64,000 bases of DNA. Source: DATJGR01 sp963780795. GTDB lineage: Bacteria > Pseudomonadota > Gammaproteobacteria > Pseudomonadales > Azotimanducaceae. Numbering within the stretch: the stretch's first letter is position 1; every line of letters starts with the position of its first letter. The notes beneath the pieces are model-generated. The model saw only the letters and a list, made by a program, of their open reading frames with translations. It did no database searches and was not told where the DNA came from. Shown here in pieces: positions 54,078 to 62,408 of this stretch. The DNA lies in contig CAWADH010000008.1 in NCBI GenBank assembly GCA_963780795.1, forward strand, positions 620,001 through 684,000, given 5' to 3'. The translations under genes were made by a program, and so were the position numbers.

Positions 54078-54769
54078 ATCTGTTGTTGATCACCGGTGCC
54101 AGTGCAGGCATCGGCCTCGCCACCGCGCGGCGTTTCGCCGACGGTGGCTACGACGTTGTGAATCTGTCGCGCCGGCGTTGTCCGCTCGCGAAGGTCACCC
54201 ACGTCAATTGCGATCTTTCCACGCCGCGATTTCTCGACAACATTTCGGGGCAGCTCGGCCAGCTGCTTGGAGATGCCGAGCGAATCGTGCTGATTCACAA
54301 CGCGGCACGCCTCGACAACGACAGCGCGGTGGAAACGCCGAGCAATCGTCTGCGCGAAGTGTTCGAGGTGAATCTGATCGCGCCGAACACGCTGAACTAC
54401 TTCACGCTGCCGTTCATGCACCGCGGTTCATCGGTGCTGTACGTCGGCTCGACGCTGTCCGAGAAAGCGGTGCCGCACAGTTTCAGCTATGTCGTCAGCA
54501 AACACGCGATGGTGGGCATGATGCGCGCCATGTGTCAGGACCTGGTCGGGCGCGAAATCCACACCGCGTGCATCTGCCCGGGCTTCACCGATACCGAGAT
54601 GTTCCGCGAACACGTGCCGTCGGAGGCGCGCGATCAGGTGCGCGCGATGTCGGCTTACGGCCGCCTGATCGCGCCGGAGGAAATCGCCGAAACGCTGCAC
54701 TGGGCGGCGCACAATCCAGTGGTCAACGGCTCGGTGCTGCACGCCAACCTGGGCCAGATCGAACACTGA
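54074..54769 (+). CDS. Short-chain dehydrogenase/reductase, possibly pterin-related
   Basis: A 231-residue classical SDR: NAD(P)-binding TGASAGIG near the N terminus, NAA motif (HNAARLDND), and catalytic Ser and Tyr-x3-Lys (SFSYVVSKHAM). ATG 54074 overlaps the PTPS-like gene stop. Given that coupling it may be a sepiapterin- or dihydromonapterin-reductase-like enzyme, but substrate specificity is inferred from context only. Confidence 0.85.
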   Translation: MNLLLITGASAGIGLATARRFADGGYDVVNLSRRRCPLAKVTHVNCDLSTPRFLDNISGQLGQLLGDAERIVLIHNAARLDNDSAVETPSNRLREVFEVNLIAPNTLNYFTLPFMHRGSSVLYVGSTLSEKAVPHSFSYVVSKHAMVGMMRAMCQDLVGREIHTACICPGFTDTEMFREHVPSEARDQVRAMSAYGRLIAPEEIAETLHWAAHNPVVNGSVLHANLGQIEH

Positions 54770-54796
54770 ATCCCGATTCGTGTTATCGCTTTTGTA

Positions 54797-55801
54797 CTAG
54801 CGCCTCAGGAACTGACCATTCACGCAGTTCTGCAAGCGTCCCTCGCGCAGGAACGTCGCGGCCACTTCCGCGGCTTTCGCGCGCATGTCGAACACGCTTT
54901 CCGGTGTGAAGAATGCCGAGTGTGGCGTTAACACCAACCGGTGCGCGATCCAGTCTTCGTTCGCGCTGAACGCCTTGATCAACGGATGGTCCGGGTCTGC
55001 GGGCTCCACCGGCAACACGTCGAGACCTGCGGCCTGCACTTTGTCGTCGCGCATCGCGTGATAGAGCGCGTCGAGGTCGACGACTTCGCCGCGCGCCGTG
55101 TTCACCAGAATCAGTCCGGGTTTCGCCGCGACGAACGCGCTCGCTCCGACGAGCTTGCGCGTCTGGTCCGACAGCGGGACGTGTACGCTAACGACATCGC
55201 TCTGCCGCATCAGGTCTTCCAGGGAATGCACGCGCCTGACGCCCAACGCTAAATCGACGCCGTTGCTGACGTAAGGATCGTAGAATACGACGTCCATGCC
55301 GAACGCCTTGGCGCGCAACGCCGCCGCGGTTCCGATACGGCCGATGCCGACCACACCGAACGTACACGCCGACAGGCGTCGTCCATACGGATTCAAGGCC
55401 GGACGCCAGTTGCCGCGCGGGTTCGCACGCAGCTCCGCCGTGTGGAACTCGATGCCTTTCATCAGCGTCAGCATCAGCGCGATTGCGTGGTCGGCGACTT
55501 CCATCGTGCCGTAGTCGGGTACGTTGCATACCGGAATGCCGAGTTCGCCCCACGCCTTCAGGTCGATGTTGTCGAAGCCGACCGCGGGCTTTACGAAGAT
55601 GCGGCACTTCTCGAGCTTCGAACGATACTGGCCCGGCACGTCGACGCCGGACACGAGGCCGTCGCAGTTACGCCACTGATCCTGAGTCACGTTCTCGTAA
55701 CGGTCGACGAATTCGGCGCGTACGCCTGCGCCGATCGCTTCGCTCTCGATGCGGCGGTCGTCGGGCCAGCGCATGGTCGGCCACAAAACACGCAAGGTCA
55801 T
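54797..55801 (-). CDS. D-isomer-specific 2-hydroxyacid dehydrogenase (CtBP-like)
   Basis: A 334-residue NAD-dependent 2-hydroxyacid dehydrogenase. Rossmann motif GVVGIGRIG, and catalytic Arg (NTARGEVVD), Glu (VLPVEPAD) and His (LTPHSAFF) are all present. Sequence around KPAVGFDNIDLKAWGELGIPVCN resembles the C-terminal-binding-protein/phosphoglycerate-dehydrogenase branch. ATG 55801 overlaps the stop of the LLM enzyme gene (ATGA), so the two are coupled and probably act on the same compound. Confidence 0.9.
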   Translation of the reverse strand: MTLRVLWPTMRWPDDRRIESEAIGAGVRAEFVDRYENVTQDQWRNCDGLVSGVDVPGQYRSKLEKCRIFVKPAVGFDNIDLKAWGELGIPVCNVPDYGTMEVADHAIALMLTLMKGIEFHTAELRANPRGNWRPALNPYGRRLSACTFGVVGIGRIGTAAALRAKAFGMDVVFYDPYVSNGVDLALGVRRVHSLEDLMRQSDVVSVHVPLSDQTRKLVGASAFVAAKPGLILVNTARGEVVDLDALYHAMRDDKVQAAGLDVLPVEPADPDHPLIKAFSANEDWIAHRLVLTPHSAFFTPESVFDMRAKAAEVAATFLREGRLQNCVNGQFLRR

Positions 55802-56760
55802 CTCTCCCCTCCTCTGCCTACGATCTCGGCCAATGTATGAATGGATTCTTCGAGCGCTCCCGTTTCGATGCCGCCGATGCGCAGCCGCGTCGCAATCAGG
55901 TGCGTCATTCCGAGGTCGCGACGGTATTCGTCGATTCGCGCCAGCACCTGCGGCGGCGTGCCGACGATGCCCCACTCGTCGACGGTTTCGGGCATGCGCG
56001 TTCGCATCGCGTCTGTCGCTTGTGCGCGCATCGCCGCGACCTGCGTCGCCAACGCCTCGCGTACGCGATCGAGCATTGCGGCGTCCTGACTGACGAACAC
56101 CGTGCGCATGATCGGCACGACGTTGGGAATCGGCACACCGGCCTGCTCACACGCTTCAGCGTGCCGCGCATAGTTGCGAGCCAGTACGTCGAACGACTCC
56201 ATCGGCGACGCCAGATACGGCAAGCCGAGCGTGCCGGCCTGACGCAACGCTTTCGGTCCGAACGCCGCAACCCAGATCGGCGGGTGCGGCATCTGTACAG
56301 GCCGCGGCCAGACCGAAACGTTGGCGTCGCCGCCGATCGCTTCACCGCCCCACGCGCGGCGCATCGTCGCCAGGCAATCGGCGAATATTTCGCGCTTCTC
56401 GGCGCGCACCACGTTGAATGCGTCGAACAGCGCCGGTTGATAGCCGCGACCGACGCCGAGAATCACCCGCCCGTTCGACAACTGATCGAGCACCGCCACC
56501 TGCTCTGCCGCCTGCAACGGATGCCGCAGCGGCAGCAGATACGAAGTCGTGCCGAGCCGGATCGTCCGGGTTGCACCCGCAACGGCCGAGAGCAGCATCA
56601 TCGGTTCAGGAATCGCGCCTTCGCCGAAGTGGTTCTCCGGCAGCCAGAACGATTCGTATCCCCACCGCTCCGCCAATTCGGCCTGACGCGACAGCTCGTC
56701 CGCGCGGCGGCCGATCGGCGCCAGCCACGGAGTGAGTCCGAGATGCAGGGAATCGGTCAT
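55798..56760 (-). CDS. LLM class flavin-dependent oxidoreductase
   Basis: A 320-residue luciferase-like TIM-barrel flavoprotein. Typical segments are LGLTPWLAP, RWGYESFWLPENHF, LGTTSYLLPLRHPL and LSNGRVILGVGRGY. It is likely an FMNH2-dependent monooxygenase of unknown substrate; an F420-dependent reductase is less likely. ATG 56760 is chosen; an upstream start adds 42 unrelated residues. First gene of the pair with the hydroxyacid dehydrogenase. Confidence 0.88.
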   Translation of the reverse strand: MTDSLHLGLTPWLAPIGRRADELSRQAELAERWGYESFWLPENHFGEGAIPEPMMLLSAVAGATRTIRLGTTSYLLPLRHPLQAAEQVAVLDQLSNGRVILGVGRGYQPALFDAFNVVRAEKREIFADCLATMRRAWGGEAIGGDANVSVWPRPVQMPHPPIWVAAFGPKALRQAGTLGLPYLASPMESFDVLARNYARHAEACEQAGVPIPNVVPIMRTVFVSQDAAMLDRVREALATQVAAMRAQATDAMRTRMPETVDEWGIVGTPPQVLARIDEYRRDLGMTHLIATRLRIGGIETGALEESIHTLAEIVGRGGER

Positions 56761-56855
56761 GGCCGAGACGTTACCACAAGGCTCCTCTTGCAATTGCCGG
56801 TGTGCGCTGCAATCTACCGGGCGTCTGTATAGATCTCGTCCAAACGGAAAACGAA

Positions 56856-58190
56856 GTGTCCGAACAAATTGTTTCGTCGACTTCACCGGCCGATCGACTG
56901 AATCGCGAGTGCTTCTGCATCGGCACCGACGTCGCCGCGCTGCGCGACTGGCTCGATGCAGATCTGTCGAACGGCGGACTGACGCAGTCGCTTCACGTCT
57001 CGCACCCGCACCTCTTTTCGGCGCTGCCGGTGTTCGTGTCGCGCGCGCACGTGCTCGAAATGCAGGAGGTGATCCGCGCCGTGCATGCGGTTGCGGGCAC
57101 GGACGGTTACCGCAGCGAAGCGCTCGCGCGCGCGCCGCGGATTGCTACGCGTTCGCCCGCCGCCCACGGCGTTCTGCAGGGCTACGACTTTCATCTCGGC
57201 GCCGACGGCCCGCAGTTGATCGAGATCAACACCAACGCCGGCGGCGTGATGCTGAACGCGGAGATGGGACGCGCACAGCAGGCGTGTTGCCGCGAAGTGT
57301 CCGATCTCGTCAGTGGTCCGAGCGACTACGCGTCGATCGAAGCGCGGCTGTTCGCCACGTTCATGGCCGACTGGCGCGCCGCGCGCGGCGATGCGCCATT
57401 GCGTCACATCGCGATCGTCGACGATGCTCCGACCTTGCAGTATCTGTATCCCGAGTTCCTGCTGTTCCAGCGATTGTTCGAAGCGCGCGGAATCCGCACC
57501 ACCATTGCGGACCCGGCGGAGCTCACGCTCGAAGGCGGAACGGTGCGTCACCCGTCCGGCCCGATCGATCTGCTCTACAACCGCTTGACCGACTTCTACT
57601 TCGAACGGCCCCAGCACGCCCTGCTTGCGCGCGCGTATGAAACCGATGCGGTCGTCGTAACGCCGCACCCGCACAGCCACGCGCTGTACGCGAACAAGCG
57701 CAACCTCGCGCTGCTCACCGATGCGACCGCGTTGCGCCGTTGGCACATCGCACCGCCGATCTCCGAACGCCTGCTTCGGAACATTCCGCGCACGACGATC
57801 GTGCGAGCCGACGACGCAGAAGCGTTGTGGCGCGATCGCAAGCGGCTGTTCTTCAAACCCGCGTGCGGATTCGGCAGCCTGGGCGCGTATCGCGGCGACA
57901 AACTGACGCGGCGCGTGTTCGCGGAAATCCTGACCGGCGACTATGTCGCGCAGTCGCTGGTGCCGCCGAGCGAGCGCTTCGCCGCGGGTGACGATGTCGC
58001 GCCGGTGCTGAAGGTCGACCTGCGCAACTACGTCTACGACGGCGAAGTGCTGCTGATCGCCGCCCGCTTGTATCAAGGCCAGACCACGAACTTCCGCACG
58101 CCCGGCGGCGGCTTCGCGCCGGTGTTCTATCCGACCGAATCGGGTTCGTGCGGCGCGGCCGCGTGCGACGCGCAATGTGGGGACGAATAG
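56856..58190 (+). CDS. Circularly permuted ATP-grasp-like protein
   Basis: A 444-residue protein in which ATP-grasp elements occur in permuted order. The Mg-binding part comes first (D111, then LIEINTNAGG with E123, N125, N127). LLYNRLTDFYFERP follows in the middle, and the nucleotide-binding part comes last: K334 with the Gly loop CGFGSLGAYRG, VAQSLVPP and DLRNYVYDGEVLLIAARLYQ. This suggests a carboxylate-amine ligase making a peptide-like or glutathionyl product, substrate unknown. GTG 56856 is chosen with GGAAAA upstream; an earlier GTG (56802) is in frame. A Cys cluster (CGAAACDAQC) ends the protein. Confidence 0.75.
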   Translation: MSEQIVSSTSPADRLNRECFCIGTDVAALRDWLDADLSNGGLTQSLHVSHPHLFSALPVFVSRAHVLEMQEVIRAVHAVAGTDGYRSEALARAPRIATRSPAAHGVLQGYDFHLGADGPQLIEINTNAGGVMLNAEMGRAQQACCREVSDLVSGPSDYASIEARLFATFMADWRAARGDAPLRHIAIVDDAPTLQYLYPEFLLFQRLFEARGIRTTIADPAELTLEGGTVRHPSGPIDLLYNRLTDFYFERPQHALLARAYETDAVVVTPHPHSHALYANKRNLALLTDATALRRWHIAPPISERLLRNIPRTTIVRADDAEALWRDRKRLFFKPACGFGSLGAYRGDKLTRRVFAEILTGDYVAQSLVPPSERFAAGDDVAPVLKVDLRNYVYDGEVLLIAARLYQGQTTNFRTPGGGFAPVFYPTESGSCGAAACDAQCGDE

Positions 58191-58199
58191 ATTCCTTAG

Positions 58200-59591
58200 T
58201 CAGGCTGCTGCGCGTTGCACGCCGTCCTTCCGCGACCCGCCGAGTTTTTCCTGAATCTGCTCGAGCGTGAGGCCGCGTGTCTCCGGCGCATACTTCATCA
58301 CGAGGATCGCACCGATGATCGGACCGATGGCCACCCAGGTGATGCCCCACGAAATGCCCATCAGCGGAATGAGTTGCCCGATGAGATACGGAATGGCCAC
58401 TTCGGTGACGCGGCCGAACAGGTTCGTGGTCCAGCCGTAACCGGTGGCCCGCAATTCGGTCGGGAACAGTTCCGATGCATACACGTGCGTCGCGCCGATC
58501 GCGCAGTTGAAGAAGAACACCGTAGCGATGTGCCAGAAGTACTGGCCGAACACGGTATTCGTGTGGAACAGGCCGATGATCGCGACCGCCGCGATGCCGT
58601 AGAACGCGGCACACGTCACCTTGCGGCCGATGCGGTCGACGAGTTGGCCCGCCAACAGGTGTCCGAAGGTGCCGGCGATGTACGCCCACATCACCACGTT
58701 GCCCACCTGTGCGGGCGTCATGCCGACTTCCTCGCGCGCATAGATCGACCAGAACGCGACCGCCGGCGCGATCACCAGGTACACGCAGTTCCACAGCAGC
58801 ACCACGATGCGGAAGCGCGGCAGGTACTGCGGTTCTATCAGCCGCTTCGCCTCGCGGAACTGCGCGCCTATGGTGGCGGCTATGGAGACGCGGTCGCGGC
58901 CTGCGGCGATCTCGCGATAGCGCGCGGTCTCGCGCACACCGATCGCCAGGAACGGCAGCAGGAACAACGGGAACAGGCCGATCAGATACAGGCCGCGCCA
59001 GTGCGCGCCGTCGTTCGCGATGCCGAACCAGTTCGACGCGACCGCAACGCACTGCATCGCGAAGTCGTGCGCGGGATTTCCTTCCGCGTTCGCGAGCAGC
59101 AGGAAGAACGGCGACGTCTTGGCCATCGCTACCGTACCAATGGTGGCGAAGCCGGTGAGGATGGTGATGCCGGTGCCGCGCAACCGCGCCGGCAACTCTT
59201 CGCCGGCGATGATGATGGCGAGACCGTATTGAGCCGTCAGGAACAGGCGCGCCACGGTCTGCCAGGCCGCGAACTGGACCTTGGTCTGCACGAAAGCCGT
59301 CGCCGCCGTCGCAATGGCAAACCCGCCGACCGTGATCAGCAGCAGCGTGCGGCGGCCGAACCGGTCCGCGCACATCAGGAAGAAGAACGACGCGATCATG
59401 CCGGCGCGCGTGATCGCGTACAGGGTGCCCCACTCGTCGAGGCCGATGTGCAGCGTCGCGCGCACGTCGACGGAGGCGAGCGTCAGCATCGACGCATCGA
59501 AACCTTCGTACAGCGTCGCGATGCCGAGCAGCGCCAGCAGCACGATGTGATAGGCGGAAAAGCGCTCTTTCGGCGCAGCGTCGTCGCTCAT
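58200..59591 (-). CDS. MFS transporter
   Basis: A 463-residue major facilitator with about 12 transmembrane helices. Loop motifs ADRFGRRTLLL (between helices 2 and 3) and VDRIGRK (helices 8-9), and PTELRATGYG typical of the metabolite:H+/sugar-porter-like branches, are visible. A long periplasmic or cytoplasmic loop around residues 175-215 is noted. ATG 59591 has GGAG upstream. Substrate unknown; aromatic-acid or sugar transport is plausible. Confidence 0.9.
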   Translation of the reverse strand: MSDDAAPKERFSAYHIVLLALLGIATLYEGFDASMLTLASVDVRATLHIGLDEWGTLYAITRAGMIASFFFLMCADRFGRRTLLLITVGGFAIATAATAFVQTKVQFAAWQTVARLFLTAQYGLAIIIAGEELPARLRGTGITILTGFATIGTVAMAKTSPFFLLLANAEGNPAHDFAMQCVAVASNWFGIANDGAHWRGLYLIGLFPLFLLPFLAIGVRETARYREIAAGRDRVSIAATIGAQFREAKRLIEPQYLPRFRIVVLLWNCVYLVIAPAVAFWSIYAREEVGMTPAQVGNVVMWAYIAGTFGHLLAGQLVDRIGRKVTCAAFYGIAAVAIIGLFHTNTVFGQYFWHIATVFFFNCAIGATHVYASELFPTELRATGYGWTTNLFGRVTEVAIPYLIGQLIPLMGISWGITWVAIGPIIGAILVMKYAPETRGLTLEQIQEKLGGSRKDGVQRAAA

Positions 59592-59662
59592 TCGCTCCAA
59601 CTCCCCAGTCCGCGGAACGGTCGCTCTCCCGCGGCTATCCTGCCACGCGCCTCCGCCGAAAC

Positions 59663-60160
59663 CTACTTGGGTTCGCGCTCCAGCCGGTCGATCTCTTCCT
59701 GGAAGCTGCGCCGCACCGCGGTGAGTCCCAGCGCCCGCCACGTCGGCGCAAGGCGCTTCACGCGCACCTTGAACGAATTCGCGTACGACTCTTCGTCCAA
59801 GTAGCCGTGCTGATACTGGAAATGCATGTTGTCCCAGTGCGTCTGCTGCGCGATCTGCCACAGGCGGAAGTAGCCCCGGTCGTCGGCCGGTAGTTGCTGG
59901 AGCGCCTCCGGGTTCTCGGGATAACCGAGTTCGGTCAGTTTGATGATCACCGGACCGATGCGATCCGAATCGGCGGCGTTGACCATCATCGACTGCAGCG
60001 CATCGGAGCGCATCTGATACATCTGCGCGAGCGCGAGCTTGCGCGCTTCCTCCATCGCGATCGTGTTGAGCCGGATCTGCTTCGTCAGATACAGCAACGT
60101 CACGACGACGCCGATCGCGCCGATCATTTCGCCAATCGATCCCAGGTCCTGCAGTGTCAT
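59663..60160 (-). CDS. Hypothetical protein with N-terminal membrane anchor
   Basis: A 165-residue protein with one transmembrane segment at about residues 8-25 (IGEMIGAIGVVVTLLYL) followed by a charged, helical cytoplasmic part. The N-terminal pattern GxIGVVVTLLYLTKQIRLNT occurs in many uncharacterised marine and soil proteobacterial proteins. No enzymatic motif. It lies between the MFS transporter and kdsA. Confidence 0.7.
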   Translation of the reverse strand: MTLQDLGSIGEMIGAIGVVVTLLYLTKQIRLNTIAMEEARKLALAQMYQMRSDALQSMMVNAADSDRIGPVIIKLTELGYPENPEALQQLPADDRGYFRLWQIAQQTHWDNMHFQYQHGYLDEESYANSFKVRVKRLAPTWRALGLTAVRRSFQEEIDRLEREPK

Positions 60161-60236
60161 GGTGTTCTCCAGCCGCGAGCCGACGTTAATTCACGCCTCG
60201 CCACGACGCCATAGCCGTCTCTGGTAGCATGCGCGC

Positions 60237-61106
60237 ATGAAAATCAGCGCCCAGATCGACATCGCCAACGACCGCCCCATGGTCCTCATCGGCGGCATCA
60301 ACGTGCTCGAATCGCTCGACCTCGCCCGAGAGGCCTGCACCGAGTTCCTCCGCGTCACGCGCAAGCTCGGCATGCCGTACGTGTTCAAAGCCTCGTACGA
60401 CAAAGCGAACCGTTCGTCGATTCATTCGTTCCGCGGACCCGGCCTCGAGCAAGGACTCGCGATGCTCGCCACCATCAAGAAGGAGTTCGGCGTGCCGGTG
60501 CTCACCGACGTACACGAGCCGTGGCAGGCAGCGCAGGTGGCCGAAGTGGCCGACATCCTGCAGTTGCCGGCGTTCCTCGCGCGCCAGACCGATCTCGTCG
60601 AAGCGCTCGGCAGAACCGGCAAACCGATCAACATCAAGAAGCCGCAGTTCCTGAGTCCGCCGCAGATGGCGAACGTGGTGGAGAAGTTCCGCGAGGTGGG
60701 TAACGACCGCGTCATGCTGTGCGACCGCGGCACCAACTTCGGCTACGACAACCTGATCGTCGACATGCTCGGCTTCGGCGTGATGAAGCAGGTGTCCAAC
60801 GACGCGCCGATCATTTTCGACGTGACGCACGCGCTGCAGCAGCGCAGTTCGGTCGTGATGGCGGAGGGCAACAGCCAGACCGTTGCCGCCGCGTCGGGCG
60901 GACGGCGCACACAGGTGCTCGATCTGGCGCGCGCCGGCACGGCGGTGGGCATCGCCGGACTGTTCCTCGAAGCGCATCCCGATCCCGACAACGCGAAGTG
61001 CGACGGGCCGAGCGCGTTGCCGCTCGCGAAGCTGGAAGCGTTCCTGACACAGGTGAAAGCGGTGGACGACCTCGTCAAGTCGTTTCCGCGCGTCATCATC
61101 GACTAA
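60237..61106 (+). CDS. kdsA: 3-deoxy-D-manno-octulosonate 8-phosphate synthase
   Basis: A 289-residue TIM-barrel enzyme condensing arabinose 5-phosphate with PEP to make Kdo8P for LPS. Motifs: IGGINVLES, KASYDKANRSS, GPGLEQGLAML, LTDVHEP, NIKKPQF, CDRGTNFGYDNL and DVTHALQQ. Asn22 in GGINVLES takes the position of the metal-binding Cys, placing it in the metal-independent class as in E. coli. It stands alone here rather than beside pyrG/eno. Confidence 0.95.
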   Translation: MKISAQIDIANDRPMVLIGGINVLESLDLAREACTEFLRVTRKLGMPYVFKASYDKANRSSIHSFRGPGLEQGLAMLATIKKEFGVPVLTDVHEPWQAAQVAEVADILQLPAFLARQTDLVEALGRTGKPINIKKPQFLSPPQMANVVEKFREVGNDRVMLCDRGTNFGYDNLIVDMLGFGVMKQVSNDAPIIFDVTHALQQRSSVVMAEGNSQTVAAASGGRRTQVLDLARAGTAVGIAGLFLEAHPDPDNAKCDGPSALPLAKLEAFLTQVKAVDDLVKSFPRVIID

Positions 61107-61135
61107 AGAGCCAACGACCCAACTCAGTCGCGCCG

Positions 61136-62362
61136 TCAGCCGCCCACAGTAGTGCCTTCGCCGTTCGCGCTCGGCGCCGTATATTTCACGCCGATGGCGT
61201 CGTACATCGCCTGAATCATCGGCCACCAGCGCGGATCGCCGCCGGCACCGCCGGCCTGCATCTGATTCATCGCATAACCGAACGAGATGCCGTTCTCCGG
61301 ATCGCAGAAGCCGAGCGATCCACCGGCACCGCCGTGGCCGAACGCCTTCGTGTTGTCGGAAAACCGCCGCATCGGGCTCGGCAGCATGAACCCGAGCGCG
61401 ATGCGGTTGGAAAGCTGCAGCACTTTGTCCATGCCGGCCGCCTGTTCCGTACGCGTGCGTTCCATCCCGGCTTTCGAGATCAGCTGCACGCCGCGGAATG
61501 GCTGTCCGCGCGTCCATGCACCGAGCGCCGTATAGAAGGCCGCCAGCGAGCGCGCATTAGTGTGGCCGTTAGCGCTGCAGATTTCCGCGTTGCGCCACGC
61601 CCGGCTGTTCACCACACCGGGGCCGAGCGCAGGCGGATTGCCGAACGTTTTGCCCTGCAGCGACTCCTTGTCGGCCATCATCTCCGCCAGCAGATCGCGC
61701 GTACCGGGCGCCGGCGGCGGCGAAGGATTCAGGTCGGCGATGCGCGCGTCGAGTTCGGGGCCGCTGCCGATGAACGCATCGAGCGCCAACGGATGCACGA
61801 TCTCTTCGCGAAAGAATCTTCCGACGCTGCGGCCGCTCGCGCGCCGCACCAGTTCGCCAACCAGCCAACCATAAGTGATCGCGTGATAGCCGTGCGCCGA
61901 GCCGGGCGTCCACCACGGTTCCTGCGCGGCGAGTTCCGCGCACATCTTCGGGTAGTCGTACATGTCTTCCGCGGACAGCGGCTTCCTTATGGCAGGCAAG
62001 CCGGCCTGATGCGTGAGGCAATAGCGCACCGGCAGCTGTTCTTTACCCGCCTGCGCGAACTCGGGCCAGTACTTCGCGACCGGCGCATCGAGATCGAGTT
62101 TGCCCCGCTCCACCAGCAACGCCGCGCACGCGGCGCCCAGCCCTTTCGTGGTCGAGTACACGTTGACGAGCGTGTTCTTGTGCCACGGCTTCGTGCGCGC
62201 TTTGTCGGCGTAGCCGGCCCACAGGTCGAGCACAGGCTTGCCGTTCACGGTCACGCACACCGACGCGCCGATTTCCTTGCCGGCCGCGAAATTCGACGCG
62301 AAGCCGTCGCGCACTTTCGCGAAGCGCGCATCGCACTCGCCGTGGATCGTTACGTCCGCCAT
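61136..62362 (-). CDS. Class C beta-lactamase-like serine hydrolase (EstA type)
   Basis: A 408-residue serine hydrolase distinct from the one at 52185. SxxK is STTK (VYSTTKGLG), the Tyr motif YHAITYG, and the C-terminal HGG motif is HGGAGGSLGFCDP. This matches family VIII carboxylesterases (LACTB-like). No signal peptide. The substrate is unknown. It converges on kdsA with a 29-nt gap. Confidence 0.88.
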   Translation of the reverse strand: MADVTIHGECDARFAKVRDGFASNFAAGKEIGASVCVTVNGKPVLDLWAGYADKARTKPWHKNTLVNVYSTTKGLGAACAALLVERGKLDLDAPVAKYWPEFAQAGKEQLPVRYCLTHQAGLPAIRKPLSAEDMYDYPKMCAELAAQEPWWTPGSAHGYHAITYGWLVGELVRRASGRSVGRFFREEIVHPLALDAFIGSGPELDARIADLNPSPPPAPGTRDLLAEMMADKESLQGKTFGNPPALGPGVVNSRAWRNAEICSANGHTNARSLAAFYTALGAWTRGQPFRGVQLISKAGMERTRTEQAAGMDKVLQLSNRIALGFMLPSPMRRFSDNTKAFGHGGAGGSLGFCDPENGISFGYAMNQMQAGGAGGDPRWWPMIQAMYDAIGVKYTAPSANGEGTTVGG

Positions 62363-62408
62363 CGCTTCCCCTCCGTTGACGCTGAACCGTCACTCTATCG
62401 AGCGGCAC

